NCBI RefSeq assembly: GCF_002119405.1
Contig: NZ_MTBG01000013.1
Coordinates: 29,624-93,623 of the forward strand
Source: Pseudoruegeria sp. SK021
Lineage (GTDB): Bacteria > Pseudomonadota > Alphaproteobacteria > Rhodobacterales > Rhodobacteraceae
Reading direction: 5' to 3'
Length of the DNA stretch: 64,000 nucleotides
The translations under genes were made by a program, and so were the position numbers. Below the pieces are notes generated by a model. The model was not told the DNA's origin, ran no database searches, and saw nothing but the letters and a program-made list of their open reading frames with translations. Position 1 is the first letter of the stretch, and every line of letters begins with the position of its first letter. Below, in pieces: positions 39,052 through 49,797 of the stretch.

Positions 39052-40623
39052 TTAATTCGCTTGGCGACGCAGAAATGCCGGGATTTCGATCCGGTCCAGT
39101 TCGGCGTCATCTTCCGGGTTCTCTTGCGGCAAGGATTGTACCGGCGGCTGCGACCGCCCGGCCTGTGCGCGCGGGTCTTGCGAATGGCCGGTCATCCGGT
39201 TGATCAACGAGTTGATGCCAAACCGCGATTTGTCTGCCGCCGGCTGAGTCGAGCCGAAGGCGTTGTCCGACCCGGACGACGCGCCACCCTCGGGGGATTT
39301 GCGCACAGCAGCTTCCAAGCGGCGCAGGGTTTCCGGGGTTGGAGACCCAGCCAAACCGGACCGTTGCTGGGCTGCCGTGGGCTGCGCCATGGCCGGGGCA
39401 GCCGGTTGCGGCATGTAGGCCGGAGGCGGCAGATCGTCATCCGCCGCGGTCGGACGCGCGGCCGGAAGCGGATCAAGATCGTGGAACATCGCCGGTTCTT
39501 CGGCCTTGGCGGCAGGTTTCTGCGCCGCGGGAGTCTGCGCTGCATCTTCACTGCGATAGTCCTTCGCGGCGACTTCAGCGGACACTTCCACATGCACGGT
39601 ATTGGTCAGCGGCTCGGCCAGACGGCGACGCTGTACTGGAACTTCTTCGACATTTTGGGCCGCATCGATTCCCGTTGCGACAACCGAGACACGCATCCGG
39701 CCTTCCATCTCGGGATCGAGGGTCGACCCGACGATGATGTTGGCATCCGGGTCGACTTCTTCGCGGATTCGGTTTGCGGCCTCGTCCAGTTCGAACAGGG
39801 TCAGATCGTAGCCGCCTGTGATGTTGATCAGCACGCCGCGCGCGCCTTTCAGTGAGATTTCGTCGAGCAGCGGGTTGGCGATGGCCTTTTCAGCCGCTTG
39901 CAGCGCACGGTTTTCGCCCTCGCCCTCGCCGGTTCCCATCATCGCCTTGCCCATTTCGTCCATCACGGCACGAACGTCAGCAAAGTCGAGGTTGATCAGA
40001 CCCGGACGAACCATCAGGTCCGTCACGCCTTTGACGCCCTGATACAGCACGTCGTCGGCCAGAGAAAACGCCTCGGTGAAGGTCGTTTTCTCGTTGGCCA
40101 ACCGGAACAGGTTTTGGTTAGGAATGATGATCAGCGTATCGACGACCTTTTGCAGCGCCTCGATACCGTCCTCGGCCTTGCGCATGCGCTTGGCACCCTC
40201 GAACTGGAACGGTTTGGTCACGACGCCGACAGTCAGAACCCCAAGCTCACGTGCGGCCTGCGCGATGATCGGCGCAGCGCCCGTCCCGGTACCGCCGCCC
40301 ATTCCGGCAGTGATAAAACACATGTGGCTGCCGACCAGATGATCGACAATTTCTTCAATTGATTCTTCAGCAGCCGCAGCACCAACAGCTGGACGCGCCC
40401 CCGCGCCCAAGCCTTCGGTGACTTTGACCCCCATCTGGACCTTCGCTTTCGAATGGCTGTGCGACAGGGCCTGCGCGTCGGTATTCGCAACCACGAAATC
40501 GACGCCATCCAACTGCTTCTCGATCATATTATTGACCGCGTTGCCGCCTGCGCCACCGACGCCGAAAACGGTGATCTTCGGTCGCAGGTCATCCTGATCT
40601 GGGATAGTCAGAGTCAATGCCAT
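39052..40623 (-). CDS. ftsZ: Cell division protein FtsZ
   Basis: Tubulin-like GTPase that forms the Z ring. It has 523 aa, long because of an extended C-terminal linker (about residues 330-500), as in other alphaproteobacteria. The GTP-binding tubulin signature is [12 protein letters not shown], the T7 loop is [11 protein letters not shown], and the C-terminal binding peptide for FtsA and other partners ends EIPAFLRRQ. The ATG at 40623 gives the usual start [10 protein letters not shown]. The frame is open for 33 more codons upstream, but that segment is the repeat-rich leader (40627-40679). Confidence 0.97.
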   Translation of the reverse strand: MALTLTIPDQDDLRPKITVFGVGGAGGNAVNNMIEKQLDGVDFVVANTDAQALSHSHSKAKVQMGVKVTEGLGAGARPAVGAAAAEESIEEIVDHLVGSHMCFITAGMGGGTGTGAAPIIAQAARELGVLTVGVVTKPFQFEGAKRMRKAEDGIEALQKVVDTLIIIPNQNLFRLANEKTTFTEAFSLADDVLYQGVKGVTDLMVRPGLINLDFADVRAVMDEMGKAMMGTGEGEGENRALQAAEKAIANPLLDEISLKGARGVLINITGGYDLTLFELDEAANRIREEVDPDANIIVGSTLDPEMEGRMRVSVVATGIDAAQNVEEVPVQRRRLAEPLTNTVHVEVSAEVAAKDYRSEDAAQTPAAQKPAAKAEEPAMFHDLDPLPAARPTAADDDLPPPAYMPQPAAPAMAQPTAAQQRSGLAGSPTPETLRRLEAAVRKSPEGGASSGSDNAFGSTQPAADKSRFGINSLINRMTGHSQDPRAQAGRSQPPVQSLPQENPEDDAELDRIEIPAFLRRQAN

Positions 40624-40626
40624 CTT

Positions 40627-40679
40627 AAGTCCGCCTGTGGGTATGCGGACATTCGGTCCGCTGTTGTACGTGCGGACTT
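40627..40679 (-). promoter_or_regulatory. Leader element of ftsZ: four alternating GTCCGC/GCGGAC half-sites
   Basis: On the plus strand the half-sites are GTCCGC (40629-40634), GCGGAC (40645-40650), GTCCGC (40656-40661) and GCGGAC (40672-40677). The outer pair extends to AAGTCCGC/GCGGACTT (40627-40634 and 40672-40679). In the mRNA the last copy ends 5 nt before the ftsZ ATG and contains its purine-rich ribosome-site region (GGCGGA). The RNA can fold in mutually exclusive ways: copies 1+2 and 3+4, or 2+3 with or without 1+4. At the DNA level it could instead be a protein-binding array. The pattern is certain, the function inferred. Confidence 0.75.
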
Positions 40680-40793
40680 TGCGCCCGCGGCTGCTCATTG
40701 GATGGAATTGTAGCAATGCCATAGCCTTCGGTCACGCCAAAAATGGACGTCAAAGGCAAAAAAGACACAATAGTAGGAAGAAATCCGCCGTGG

Positions 40794-42125
40794 TTACCAG
40801 TTTTCCTTGAACCATTTCACTGCACGGCGCAGCGAGCGGGCGGGATAGCGCCCATCGCGGATCTCGAAATCCCAACATTCGTCCTGTGGATGCGAGGCAA
40901 ACAGGCTCAAACCAACCGCCGACGAGAAGCCCGGACCGGTCGCCGCCTGAGGCAGCCCCTGCACCCGTAAGGGCCGCCCAAGCCGCACATTTTGGCCGAG
41001 GATTCGCGCCGCAAGACCCGCAAGACCCGGCACCTGAGAGGCGCCACCTGTCAGCACGATCTTCTGACTTGGCAGATCGTCAAAGCCCGCAACGTCTAGT
41101 CGCTCGCGCACTTCTTCAAGGATTTCTTCGACCCGGGGACGCATGATCCCGATCAACTCGGAGCGCGAAATCTCACGGCGATCATGCTCCCAATCGCCGG
41201 TCTCGCCGCTCAGTTCAATCATGTCCCGGTCGTCACGCCCGGTGGCAACCAGACCACCGTGTACGGTTTTAATACGCTCGGCCAAGGTCATCGGAATGCC
41301 CAACCCGCGCGAGATGTCCTGACTGACGTGAAGACCGCCGATCCGAACGGTGTCGGCGTAAATCATATGCCCGCGCAGGAAGATCGACACCCCGGTCGTG
41401 CCCGCGCCAAGATCGATACAGGCCGCGCCCAGCTTTTGCTCGTCCTCAACCATAGCGGCGATGCCCGAGACATAAGCCGACGACGCCAGCCCCGCCAATT
41501 CAAGGTCACACCGCTTGATACAATGCAGGATGTTGCGGACCACATCCCGGTCTACGGCCAGAAGGTGCATATCCGTCGTCAGGCTGTTGCCAATCTGGCC
41601 GCGCGGATCGCTTAACCCCGACCGATGATCCAGCGCAAAGTTCACCGGCTGGGCGTGCAGCACGGCGCGGTGGCTGCCGATATCAGGCATGTCGCAACTG
41701 CCCAGCACGCCAGCCACGTCACTTTCGGTCACTTCCTGACCGTTGATGTCGATCTCACCCGTCAGTCCATAGGATCGTGGGTTGGCCCCTGAAAAACTGA
41801 CGATGGCGTGATCGACCCGCACTTGCGCCATTTTCTGTGCCGCCTGAACCACCGTGCGCACGGCACGTTCGGTTTCCTGCATCACTTCAATTTCGCCATG
41901 GCGCATCCCGCGCGCCCGGGTCGTGGCGGCACCGATAATTCGGAACTGCGACTGACCGGCCATGGGGCCAACCCCGTCGCCCATGTCGCCCACATCGCCA
42001 TCAAAGCGCAGCACCAAGCACGTTGCCTTGGATGTCCCGAGATCGAGGATAGCCACAATACCGCGCTGCATCGCCGCCTTGCGGATTTGACGCATCCCCC
42101 GCTGGGTTTCGTATAGGTCACTCAT
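40794..42125 (-). CDS. ftsA: Cell division protein FtsA
   Basis: Actin-like protein that anchors FtsZ to the membrane, 443 aa. The N-terminal phosphate-binding region is VAILDLGTSKATCLVL, the 1C subdomain is around ARGMRHGEIEVMQETERAV, and the nucleotide-binding region includes CIDLGAGTTGVSIF and VLTGGASQVPGL. The C-terminal amphipathic membrane helix is RRAVKWFKENW. Its ATG overlaps the ftsQ stop by 4 bp. It is separated from ftsZ by 170 bp, which contains the repeat leader. Confidence 0.96.
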   Translation of the reverse strand: MSDLYETQRGMRQIRKAAMQRGIVAILDLGTSKATCLVLRFDGDVGDMGDGVGPMAGQSQFRIIGAATTRARGMRHGEIEVMQETERAVRTVVQAAQKMAQVRVDHAIVSFSGANPRSYGLTGEIDINGQEVTESDVAGVLGSCDMPDIGSHRAVLHAQPVNFALDHRSGLSDPRGQIGNSLTTDMHLLAVDRDVVRNILHCIKRCDLELAGLASSAYVSGIAAMVEDEQKLGAACIDLGAGTTGVSIFLRGHMIYADTVRIGGLHVSQDISRGLGIPMTLAERIKTVHGGLVATGRDDRDMIELSGETGDWEHDRREISRSELIGIMRPRVEEILEEVRERLDVAGFDDLPSQKIVLTGGASQVPGLAGLAARILGQNVRLGRPLRVQGLPQAATGPGFSSAVGLSLFASHPQDECWDFEIRDGRYPARSLRRAVKWFKENW

Positions 42126-43021
42126 TTCTTCGCCAATCCTTTTTCAAAGGCTCTGGTCAGACGCAAATAGTCGATGGCTTCAGTCCCAAGACGCACGATC
42201 GGCCGCTCTGGGTCGCGCATATCGATGACGGGAATGTCGCGATTGAGAATGTCTTGCGCTGCCTGCATTGCCAAAACTCGCTCCAGTGCCACGCGCGGCT
42301 CCTGCTCTGGCAACTGAATCACCTGATCGCGGTCCAGAACCACGTCCCAGCGCCGCTCGCCCCGACGGGTCAACCCACGCAGCCGATCGTTGATCGGGGC
42401 GGCAGCTTCGAACAGGGTCATGGCTTCGAAGACAGCAGCATCCGCGCCGTCACCGGTAATCAAAGGCAGGTCCGGGCGGCCATCACGGCGGTCGATATAG
42501 GCGATCCGGACGCCGGTTTCGTCCAACATTTCTAGAGAGAATGCACGCCGCCAGATCACGGCCGGTTCCCGCTCGGTCACCCGCAGATTCAGCGCCCCAC
42601 CCAATTCCACCGTCACCTGAACGTCGGCGACCGCATCCAAACCGGCGATCCGGGCCTGAATGTCCGCCGGCTCGATTCGGAACCAGCTGACCGGAAAATC
42701 AACCTCGACCCGCTCGCGGATCGCATTGGCCAGCACAGGAGACGCGCCAGTGATCGACATCTGCCGGATCTGGAATTCCGGGCGCGCCTCGATCGAACTG
42801 GTGATATCGGCCACCCAGCCGCGCAACACAGCCTGTCGGTTGGGGTTGGAGATGTAGAGCCCAATCAAACCAATCACCAGAACCGAGGGCACGACGAAGG
42901 TGATGATGCGGCGCAGCACCGGCGACAACCAGATCCGGTTCAAGCGATATGAGATTCGGCTAGGGGCCGGATCATGACGCACCTCCGGGGCCGGAATGCC
43001 GGCGCGCCTCAGCGGTTGCAT
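42122..43021 (-). CDS. ftsQ: Cell division protein FtsQ
   Basis: Bitopic inner membrane protein of the divisome, 299 aa. The cytoplasmic tail (about 1-42) is followed by one membrane helix ([19 protein letters not shown]), a POTRA domain (about 80-150) and the beta-domain. The ATG at 43021 overlaps the end of ddl by 13 bp, and the stop overlaps ftsA by 4 bp. Confidence 0.94.
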   Translation of the reverse strand: MQPLRRAGIPAPEVRHDPAPSRISYRLNRIWLSPVLRRIITFVVPSVLVIGLIGLYISNPNRQAVLRGWVADITSSIEARPEFQIRQMSITGASPVLANAIRERVEVDFPVSWFRIEPADIQARIAGLDAVADVQVTVELGGALNLRVTEREPAVIWRRAFSLEMLDETGVRIAYIDRRDGRPDLPLITGDGADAAVFEAMTLFEAAAPINDRLRGLTRRGERRWDVVLDRDQVIQLPEQEPRVALERVLAMQAAQDILNRDIPVIDMRDPERPIVRLGTEAIDYLRLTRAFEKGLAKK

Positions 43022-43923
43022 GAGGCGTCCTCCACCATCCAAGCGCAGAGGTCTGCGAACCCGATGCCGCAATGGGCCGCCTGTTCAGGTGCCAAAGAGG
43101 TCGGCGTCATGCCCGGCTGGGTGTTGGTTTCCAGCAAGATCAATCCGCTCAGCCCGCGGGCCTCATCCCATCGAAAATCGGTACGGCTGACCCCCCGACA
43201 ACCCAAGGCCACATGGGCGCGCAAGGCGTAGTCGAGACAGGCGTTGCGAATGGTCTCAGGAACCGCGGCAGGCACCACATGCCGAGATCCGCCCGGTTTG
43301 TACTTGGCATCATAGTCATACCAGCCATCCGTCAGGATATCGGTGACGGTCAAGGCCCGATCCCCCATCACCGTGGTGGTCAGCTCGCGCCCCGGCGCGA
43401 ACCGTTCCACCATGACCATTTCGGGCATCTCGGCCCCAAGCTGGGGCGGCGCGTCGGCAGCTTCTTGCACCAAATAGACGCCGACGGACGAGCCTTCGTT
43501 GTTGGGCTTCACCACATAGGGCGGGTCTAGAACATGGCATTTGCGGACCTCGGACGCGGCGACGATACAACTGTCGACCACCGGCAGTCCGGCCTCGGAA
43601 AAGACCATTTTGCTGCGTTGTTTGTCCATGGCCAAGGCCGATGCCAGCACTCCGGAATGGGTATAGGGCAACCCCATCCATTCCAGCAGCCCTTGCACGC
43701 AGCCATCCTCACCCCAGCGACCATGCAAGGCGTTGAACACCACATCAGGGCCGGCGGCGCGCAATTGCGCGGCCAGATCTGGACCTGCGTCGATCTCGGT
43801 CACGGCATAGCCCGCCTGCCGCAATGCCTTGGCGCATTCGCGACCAGACGACAGCGACACCTCGCGCTCTGCGGACGGACCTCCGAGAAGGACCGCGACC
43901 AAGGGATCTGTCTTTGGCGACAT
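43009..43923 (-). CDS. ddl: D-alanine--D-alanine ligase
   Basis: ATP-grasp ligase that makes D-Ala-D-Ala for peptidoglycan, 304 aa. N-terminal [19 protein letters not shown], the ATP-binding [11 protein letters not shown], and the C-terminal [11 protein letters not shown] are typical. ATG 43923 is preceded by GAGGCAGGG; the frame reaches 44043 but lacks a better start. Confidence 0.96.
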   Translation of the reverse strand: MSPKTDPLVAVLLGGPSAEREVSLSSGRECAKALRQAGYAVTEIDAGPDLAAQLRAAGPDVVFNALHGRWGEDGCVQGLLEWMGLPYTHSGVLASALAMDKQRSKMVFSEAGLPVVDSCIVAASEVRKCHVLDPPYVVKPNNEGSSVGVYLVQEAADAPPQLGAEMPEMVMVERFAPGRELTTTVMGDRALTVTDILTDGWYDYDAKYKPGGSRHVVPAAVPETIRNACLDYALRAHVALGCRGVSRTDFRWDEARGLSGLILLETNTQPGMTPTSLAPEQAAHCGIGFADLCAWMVEDASCNR

Positions 43924-44023
43924 ACCCTGCCTCAACTTTCGGGGTCTGCTCTGACCCGTTGCCTGCTCGATGCCGGAATTTCCCGGCGTTATGTTGGGGT
44001 TGCCCCCTGCGTTTGGGTCCGGA

Positions 44024-44923
44024 TTATAGGGCCGGTTCACCAATGCGCATAATTTCCCACTCTAGCGTGATGCCACTCGTCTCGAAAACCCTTTTTCGCA
44101 CCCTCTCGCCCAATTCTTCCAGATCTGCGGCAGTTGCGCCACCGGTGTTGATCAGGAAATTCGGATGCTTTTCAGACATTTGGGCACCGCCAAGGCGGGT
44201 GCCGCGCAGGCCGGCATCGTCGATCAGCTTCCACGCTTTCAGATCATGGGTATCCGAAGCGAGGCCGGTGGAACTGGCCCCAGCCGGGTTGCGGAAGGTG
44301 GACCCGGCCGAGCGGTCCTTGGTCGGCTGGGTGGCGTCCCGGCGGGCCAGTTGATCGTCCATTTTTTGAACAAGATCAGCAGGTTCGCCGCGCGGGGCCT
44401 TGAAGGTCGCTTGGGTAATGACACAGCCGTCGGGCAGGTTCGAGTGGCGATAGGCGAAGCCCAGATTGGCGGCGGTCAGGGTAATTTCGCGACCATCTCG
44501 GGTAACCGCTTGGGCGGATTGAAAAATATCCGCGACATAGGTGCCATAGCAGCCAGCGTTCATCCGAATCGCGCCGCCAATCGCGCCGGGAATGGTGCGC
44601 AGGAAGGTCAGATCAAGCCCCGCGTCAGCCGCCTTGCGGGCGACATGGGCGTCCAGCGCCGCCGCCCCGGCGATCACTGTATCCCCTTGAATTTCAATGG
44701 CATTAAAGCCGCGCCCCAGCCGGACAACCAGCCCCCGGATGCCGCCATCGCGGACAATCAGGTTCGACCCCATGCCCAGCGGAAACACCGGCACGGCAGG
44801 ATCGAGTGCGGCCAGTTCCCGGGCCAGATCGGCGGTATCTGCGGGCTGAAAGAATCGCTCTGCCGGGCCGCCAACGCGGAGCCAAGTCAGGTCGGAAAGG
44901 AGTTTTTGCTGCGTCGGAACCAT
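44024..44923 (-). CDS. murB: UDP-N-acetylenolpyruvoylglucosamine reductase MurB
   Basis: FAD enzyme that makes UDP-MurNAc, 299 aa. FAD-binding [30 protein letters not shown], the catalytic Ser region [11 protein letters not shown] and the end [10 protein letters not shown] are present. ATG 44923 ([19 protein letters not shown]) fits the family N-terminus. The longer frame to 45004 runs into the region disturbed by the HEPN-like gene insertion. Confidence 0.95.
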   Translation of the reverse strand: MVPTQQKLLSDLTWLRVGGPAERFFQPADTADLARELAALDPAVPVFPLGMGSNLIVRDGGIRGLVVRLGRGFNAIEIQGDTVIAGAAALDAHVARKAADAGLDLTFLRTIPGAIGGAIRMNAGCYGTYVADIFQSAQAVTRDGREITLTAANLGFAYRHSNLPDGCVITQATFKAPRGEPADLVQKMDDQLARRDATQPTKDRSAGSTFRNPAGASSTGLASDTHDLKAWKLIDDAGLRGTRLGGAQMSEKHPNFLINTGGATAADLEELGERVRKRVFETSGITLEWEIMRIGEPAL

Positions 44924-45055
44924 GTCGGACTTTTGTCGGACTTTCGTCGGACCATCAAGGGGGCGGTGTAATGGGGGGAGGCGCAACGATTGATGCCCGT
45001 GCATCTGCGGCTAGTTGCTGGCAGTAGAGCACCATCGATAAACGTTCAGGTGATG

Positions 45056-45096
45056 ATTCAGCAGCAGTAGGGACGCTGTCCCTACTGCTGCTGAAT
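45056..45096. repeat. 19-bp perfect inverted repeat at the 3' end of the HEPN-like gene
   Basis: ATTCAGCAGCAGTAGGGAC (45056-45074) pairs perfectly with GTCCCTACTGCTGCTGAAT (45078-45096) around a 3-nt GCT loop. The right arm contains the gene's last codons and stop. No T-run follows. It could act as a terminator or mRNA-stabilising hairpin, or be a remnant of a mobile element end. Confidence 0.8.
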
Positions 45097-45963
45097 TACT
45101 GAATTCGCAAATGTGTTTTGAGCGAAATGCCGCGCTGTCATCGCGAGCATTTTTTGCGCAGCAAGTACAACCTCCGCGCACTCGCTTCGCGACCAACGCC
45201 TCTCCGCGTACCGGCTTTGCACGAAATTTGGGAGCTTTTTTGCTAAAGCAAGAAATGCTTCAGTATCGAAACTACCAAGCCTCTCAAGGTCTGGTCTTAA
45301 CTTTTGGAGGTGGTGACCGATTTTTCTCTCAAGTCTTTCTTTACTTGTCCCGCTAGCGAGCGCGAGTGACTTTGCGGCGAGTTCTGCGCAAAGTAGCGAC
45401 GACATAATTGCACCTCGCAGGTCAAAAGCGCTTGTGCAGATCGCCGCGGCAGCTTGGTTATGAAAGGCTGCCATCGAGAAGTATGGCGAAGCAACTTCAG
45501 GCGGTTTCTGGAAACCCTCAAAACGCCCGAGTGTGGAACCGATATCGATCACGTCGATGATCTGTTGAAGGACCTCTTGGGCCTCCCCCTCCACCGCCGC
45601 CAATCGTGCCTTCTGCATATCCGTCATGTCGGTCCAGCCGAAGGGATCCACACAAATTTCTCCAAAAACCATCGGCAAATGCACACGAAAAAATATGTCT
45701 AGGTGTACCGCGACCCCCGTGTTCACGGCACCCACTCCGGTGTCGTGGGAGCGATAGAAAGCGCGATGAGCTGCTCTGACCCTTTCCACGTCTGGATTGC
45801 GATCAGCACCAAGAATGAATACTCCACCGCATTCTGATATTACTCGCCTTGTAACAGCAAATCCTCGGTTTCTGATTGACACTCCGTTAGCCAATTCTTC
45901 TCTATCTATTCGGTCAACAAGGCGCAGTAATTGATTGTCGCTAAGTTCATTCAGTAGCGGCAT
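45082..45963 (-). CDS. HEPN-domain protein of unknown function, inserted between murC and murB
   Basis: A 293-aa protein. Residues about 165-282 resemble the HEPN (PF05168-like) fold: CAELAAKSLALASG, IGHHLQKLRPDLE, LPNFVQSRYAE and a final helix AEVVLAAQKML. The N-terminal part (1-150) has no match I recognise. Composition is nearer 50% GC by eye than the 60+% of the flanking mur genes. It lies in cluster orientation but with 145 bp before it and 158 bp after it, unlike the tightly packed dcw genes. A perfect 19-bp hairpin covers its stop codon. HEPN proteins are often RNases or toxins in defence systems; the catalytic R-x4-H motif is not obvious here. Confidence 0.7.
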   Translation of the reverse strand: MPLLNELSDNQLLRLVDRIDREELANGVSIRNRGFAVTRRVISECGGVFILGADRNPDVERVRAAHRAFYRSHDTGVGAVNTGVAVHLDIFFRVHLPMVFGEICVDPFGWTDMTDMQKARLAAVEGEAQEVLQQIIDVIDIGSTLGRFEGFQKPPEVASPYFSMAAFHNQAAAAICTSAFDLRGAIMSSLLCAELAAKSLALASGTSKERLERKIGHHLQKLRPDLERLGSFDTEAFLALAKKLPNFVQSRYAERRWSRSECAEVVLAAQKMLAMTARHFAQNTFANSVIQQQ

Positions 45964-46107
45964 ATCGATGCACTCACTCCGTTAGAAATCCTCTAAAAGC
46001 ACAAGGCAACGTCGGCGTGATGCGTGCCATTCGAAAGCTTAGGCGCTTGGGCGCGCCGTTGCGTTTGGCGTCGCAAGGCCCTTGACCAGCGCCAGCTTCG
46101 GGGGGCT

Positions 46108-47532
46108 TCAGGCCCCCTTCGCCAACCGCTCTGGCAGCGCATTCGCCCAAGCGCTGATCGTCCCTGCCCCCAAACACACCACCATGTCCCCTGGCCGCGC
46201 TTGTTCGCGGACGAGGCGTTCGAGGTCGTCCTCGGAGACCACGGCGCGGGCGTGGCGGTGGCCATGTTGGATCAGGCCCGCGACGAGGTCTTCGCGGGTT
46301 GCGCCCTCGATCGGGTCTTCCCCGGCGGCGTAGACATCGGTGATGCCGACCACGTCGGCCTCGTTGAAGCAGGTGCAGAAGTCCTCGAACAGGGAATGCA
46401 GGCGCGAATAGCGGTGCGGCTGGTGCACGGCGATGACCCGGCCTTCCGTGGCTTGGCGGGCGGCTTTCAGGACGGCGGCGATTTCGGTCGGGTGGTGGCC
46501 GTAATCGTCGATGACGGTGACGCCGTTGACCTCGCCCACCTTGGTGAAGCGGCGGTTGACGCCCTTGAAGCTGGCCAGCGCCTCGCGGATTTCATCGCGC
46601 TTCATGCCGAGGTGTCGGGCGATGGCGACGGCGGCCAGCGCGTTCGAGACGTTGTGGTCGCCGGGCATTGGCAGCACGCAGCCCTCGATGACGGTGTCTT
46701 CGGTTTGCAGTTTGATGTCGAAATGCGCCGCCCCGCCGGAATAGGTCAGGTTGACGGCGCGGACATCGGCCTGCGCGTTGAAGCCGAAGGTGCGGACGCG
46801 GCGGTCGGTGACGCGGCCAACGAGGGCTTGGACCTCGGCATTGTCGGTGCAGCAGACGGCGAGACCGTAGAACGGGATGTTGGTGACGAAGGTCAGGAAA
46901 CCGGCGCGGAGGGCCTCAATCGTGCCCCAGTGTTCCATATGTTCGGGGTCGATATTGGTGACGATGGCGATGGTGGCGGGCAAGCGGGTGAAGGTGCCAT
47001 CGCTCTCGTCGGCCTCGACCACCATCCATTCGCCCTGCCCCATGCGGGCGTTGGAGCCGTAAGCGTGGATGATGCCGCCATTGATCACGGTGGGGTCGAT
47101 GCCGCCCGCGTCCAGCAGGGTGGCGACCATGGTGGTGGTGGTGGTTTTGCCATGGGTGCCGCCAACGGCGATGTTGGACTTGAGGCGCATCAGTTCGGCC
47201 AGCATTTCGGCGCGGCGCACGACCGGCAGGCCAAGGCGGCGGGCCTCGTCCAGTTCAGGGTTGCCCGGTTTGATCGCGGAGGAGATCACGACGACTTCGG
47301 CATCTGCGAGGTTCTCGGCCCGCTGGCCTTCGAAGATTTTCGCCCCGAGGGCGGCCAAGCGGTCGGTGATCTTGCTGGTTTTCGCGTCAGAGCCCTGCAC
47401 GGTATAGCCGTGGTTCAGCAGCACTTCGGCGATGCCGGACATGCCGATGCCGCCGATGCCGACGAAGTGAATGGAGCCAAGTTCCAGCGGCAATTTGGTG
47501 GCAGCGTTCATACGGATATCCATGTGTTTCAT
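46108..47532 (-). CDS. murC: UDP-N-acetylmuramate--L-alanine ligase MurC
   Basis: Adds L-Ala to UDP-MurNAc, 474 aa. The N-terminal Rossmann motif is [16 protein letters not shown], the ATP loop is [12 protein letters not shown], and [11 protein letters not shown] is the Mg/carbamate region. ATG 47532 overlaps the murG stop by 4 bp; a second in-frame ATG lies at 47511. A GC hairpin (46101-46117, GGGGGC/GCCCCC) covers its stop and may end or slow transcription before the HEPN-like gene. Confidence 0.96.
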   Translation of the reverse strand: MKHMDIRMNAATKLPLELGSIHFVGIGGIGMSGIAEVLLNHGYTVQGSDAKTSKITDRLAALGAKIFEGQRAENLADAEVVVISSAIKPGNPELDEARRLGLPVVRRAEMLAELMRLKSNIAVGGTHGKTTTTTMVATLLDAGGIDPTVINGGIIHAYGSNARMGQGEWMVVEADESDGTFTRLPATIAIVTNIDPEHMEHWGTIEALRAGFLTFVTNIPFYGLAVCCTDNAEVQALVGRVTDRRVRTFGFNAQADVRAVNLTYSGGAAHFDIKLQTEDTVIEGCVLPMPGDHNVSNALAAVAIARHLGMKRDEIREALASFKGVNRRFTKVGEVNGVTVIDDYGHHPTEIAAVLKAARQATEGRVIAVHQPHRYSRLHSLFEDFCTCFNEADVVGITDVYAAGEDPIEGATREDLVAGLIQHGHRHARAVVSEDDLERLVREQARPGDMVVCLGAGTISAWANALPERLAKGA

Positions 47533-48629
47533 GCGTTGGGTCCTGTCGCGGCCAGGTCTTCGACCATGGCGACCAATTGGGCGGTGGCGTCTGGCCGGCT
47601 TTGCTCCAAAGCGCCGTGGGCCATTTTCACCGCCCCGCCCTTATGTTGCAGCACGGTGGCGATCTGAGCGGAGAGGGCGTCAGGGGTCAGGCGATCTTCG
47701 GGGATCAAGATGGCCGCGTTGGCCGCAACCAGACCGCGGGCATTGGCGGTCTGGTGGTCCGAAGCCGCCGCTGCGAAGGGGATGAGGATCGCCGGACGCC
47801 CGATCACGCTGATATCGGCGATGGAGGACGCCCCCGAGCGCGAGATCACCAGCTGCGCATCGGCCATCCGGGCGGGCAGATCGGTGAAGAACGGCTGCAC
47901 ATCGGCCTGTAGGTCGGCGGCGGCATAGGCCTCCGTGACCCGCTCGTGATCCTCGGCCCGGGCCTGATGCGAGATGCGCAGATGGCGGCGCAGGTCTTGC
48001 GGCAGGCGCGCGATGGCTGCGGGCACCACGTCCGATAGGATTCGCGCGCCTTGGGAGCCGCCGATGACCAGCAGGCTCATCGGGTAGTCACCGGGCGGGA
48101 TATAGGGTGCCCCGGCGCGGTCCAGCACCGACTGGCGAACCGGGTTGCCGGTGGCGACGCTGCGGACCCCATCAGGCAAGGCGGTTGGCCAGGTGCCGCA
48201 AGCGATGGCATCGACGCGGGTGGCGAACAGGTGGTTGACCCGGCCCAGCACGCCGTTCTGTTCATGGATCATCCGGGGCAATTTCAGCAAGGTTGCGGCT
48301 GCCAGCGCCGGGATCGACGGATAGCCGCCAAAGCCCACCACGACCGCCGGGCGATCCGCGCGCATCTGCGACCGCGCGGACCAGACGCCATGGGCGATCC
48401 GCATCGGGGTGCGCACCTTGTCCCAAGCCCCGCCACGCGCGAAGGTGGCCGACGCGACTTGTGCCACCTCGACCTGCGGCGGGAAGCCATCGGTATATCG
48501 CGCGCCGCGCGCGTCGGTAGACAGCTTGACCCGCCAGCCGCGGGCAATCATCGCTTCGGCCAGGGCCTGTGCGGGAAACATGTGACCGCCGGTGCCACCG
48601 GCGGCCATGATCAACAATGGCTGTGTCAT
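47529..48629 (-). CDS. murG: UDP-GlcNAc:lipid I transferase MurG
   Basis: Membrane-associated glycosyltransferase that makes lipid II, 366 aa. Landmarks are [13 protein letters not shown] (residues 8-20), [13 protein letters not shown], and the donor-binding [18 protein letters not shown]. The stop overlaps murC by 4 bp, and it begins 1 bp after ftsW's stop. Confidence 0.97.
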   Translation of the reverse strand: MTQPLLIMAAGGTGGHMFPAQALAEAMIARGWRVKLSTDARGARYTDGFPPQVEVAQVASATFARGGAWDKVRTPMRIAHGVWSARSQMRADRPAVVVGFGGYPSIPALAAATLLKLPRMIHEQNGVLGRVNHLFATRVDAIACGTWPTALPDGVRSVATGNPVRQSVLDRAGAPYIPPGDYPMSLLVIGGSQGARILSDVVPAAIARLPQDLRRHLRISHQARAEDHERVTEAYAAADLQADVQPFFTDLPARMADAQLVISRSGASSIADISVIGRPAILIPFAAAASDHQTANARGLVAANAAILIPEDRLTPDALSAQIATVLQHKGGAVKMAHGALEQSRPDATAQLVAMVEDLAATGPNA

Positions 48630-48630
48630 C

Positions 48631-49797
48631 TCAGTTCGCCGCGCGCCGAAGAAGATCGGCCATCCGGCCCTGCGGACGGGTCCGGGTCAGCGCCAACAGC
48701 ATCCCCACCGTGATCCCCGCGGCAATTGCCGAAGAACCACCGTAGGACACGAATGGCAGGGTCATGCCCTTGGTGGGCAGCAACCGCACCGCCACGCCCA
48801 TGTTGATCATCGCCTGCATCCCCAGCACCGCCGCCAGCCCGGTCCCGGCGATCCGCACGAACGGATCGCGTTCCCGCAGCAACCGCAGCAACGAGCGCAC
48901 AGTGATGGTGGCGTAGAGCGCGATGATACACAGGACCAGCACGAGGCCATATTCTTCTGCCGCAACCGCGATGATGAAGTCGGTATGGGCGTCGGGCAGG
49001 AACACCTTGACCTCGCCCTCGCCGACCCCGACCCCGAAAACCCCGCCTTCACGGATGGCGTTGGCGGCATAGCCGATCTGGGTGGTCGGATCGATTTCCG
49101 TCGACAGAAACCCGTCGATGCGGCGGGCGAAGTGGTCGGAGGAATTATAGGCGGCAAAGCCCCCTGCCGCGACCAGCGCCGCGACCACAACCATCAGGGT
49201 CAGCGGCGCACCGGCGACGAAATACATCACCCCCCACGAGAACACGATGAGGCTGGCCTGTCCGAAATCGGGCTGCATTGCCAGAACTCCGATCACGATC
49301 AGCGCGACGCAGAACGACAGAAATTTCCCCGGCGGTCCGTTGACCTCTTGGCTGGCGGCCATCAGCCACGCGGCCAGCAAGACATAGGCCGGTTTCAGGA
49401 ACTCTGACGGTTGCAGACTGCCGAAGCCCAACGAATACCAGCGAATGGCGCCCTTGCCGAAATTGGTCCCGAAGACCGGCAGCAAGATCAGCGCCACGAA
49501 GGTCACGCCAAAGGCCATCACCCCGATCCGGCGCACCTGAAGGGTGGACAGCATCGAACACAGGATCATCGCCATAAAGCCAAGCGCGGCGAAAATCGCC
49601 TGCTTCTGAACGTAATAGAAGGCATCAAGGCCATTGCGCTGCGCCAAAGGCGGCGACGCGGCCAGTCCCAGCAACAGGCCAACGGCCAGCAGCCCAACGG
49701 CGCAAACCAGTGTCCAGCGATCGATGGTGCGCCACCACTTTGGCAGCACCGGCTCGCCCCGATTAACCGGAAGCGCGCCATGAACCATTTCCGTCAT
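48631..49797 (-). CDS. ftsW: Peptidoglycan polymerase FtsW
   Basis: SEDS-family membrane protein of 388 aa with about ten hydrophobic segments. It polymerises lipid II at the septum with FtsI. Landmarks are [32 protein letters not shown] and the late [12 protein letters not shown] 49797 was chosen; the open frame continues to 49929. The 440 bp upstream separates it from the VPLPA-CTERM gene and must carry its promoter if it is not read through from murD. Confidence 0.94.
   Translation of the reverse strand: MTEMVHGALPVNRGEPVLPKWWRTIDRWTLVCAVGLLAVGLLLGLAASPPLAQRNGLDAFYYVQKQAIFAALGFMAMILCSMLSTLQVRRIGVMAFGVTFVALILLPVFGTNFGKGAIRWYSLGFGSLQPSEFLKPAYVLLAAWLMAASQEVNGPPGKFLSFCVALIVIGVLAMQPDFGQASLIVFSWGVMYFVAGAPLTLMVVVAALVAAGGFAAYNSSDHFARRIDGFLSTEIDPTTQIGYAANAIREGGVFGVGVGEGEVKVFLPDAHTDFIIAVAAEEYGLVLVLCIIALYATITVRSLLRLLRERDPFVRIAGTGLAAVLGMQAMINMGVAVRLLPTKGMTLPFVSYGGSSAIAAGITVGMLLALTRTRPQGRMADLLRRAAN

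Noticed and set aside
40627..40679. Short CRISPR-like array
   Set aside because: The half-sites alternate in orientation, are only 6-8 bp and the spacers are 5-10 bp; there are no cas genes.
40624..40722. In-frame N-terminal extension of FtsZ
   Set aside because: The added 33 residues are encoded mostly by the GTCCGC/GCGGAC repeats, and known FtsZ proteins start at the ATG at 40623.
45033..45970. 8-bp inverted repeat CATCGATA flanking the HEPN-like gene, as terminal repeats of a mobile element
   Set aside because: Only 8 bp, one copy overlaps the start codon, and no target duplication was found; chance is likely.
46024..47667. A 547-codon plus-strand frame opposite murC, rich in Asp, Gly, Val
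   Set aside because: Fully antisense to murC, whose motifs are complete; the biased composition follows from the codon use of murC.
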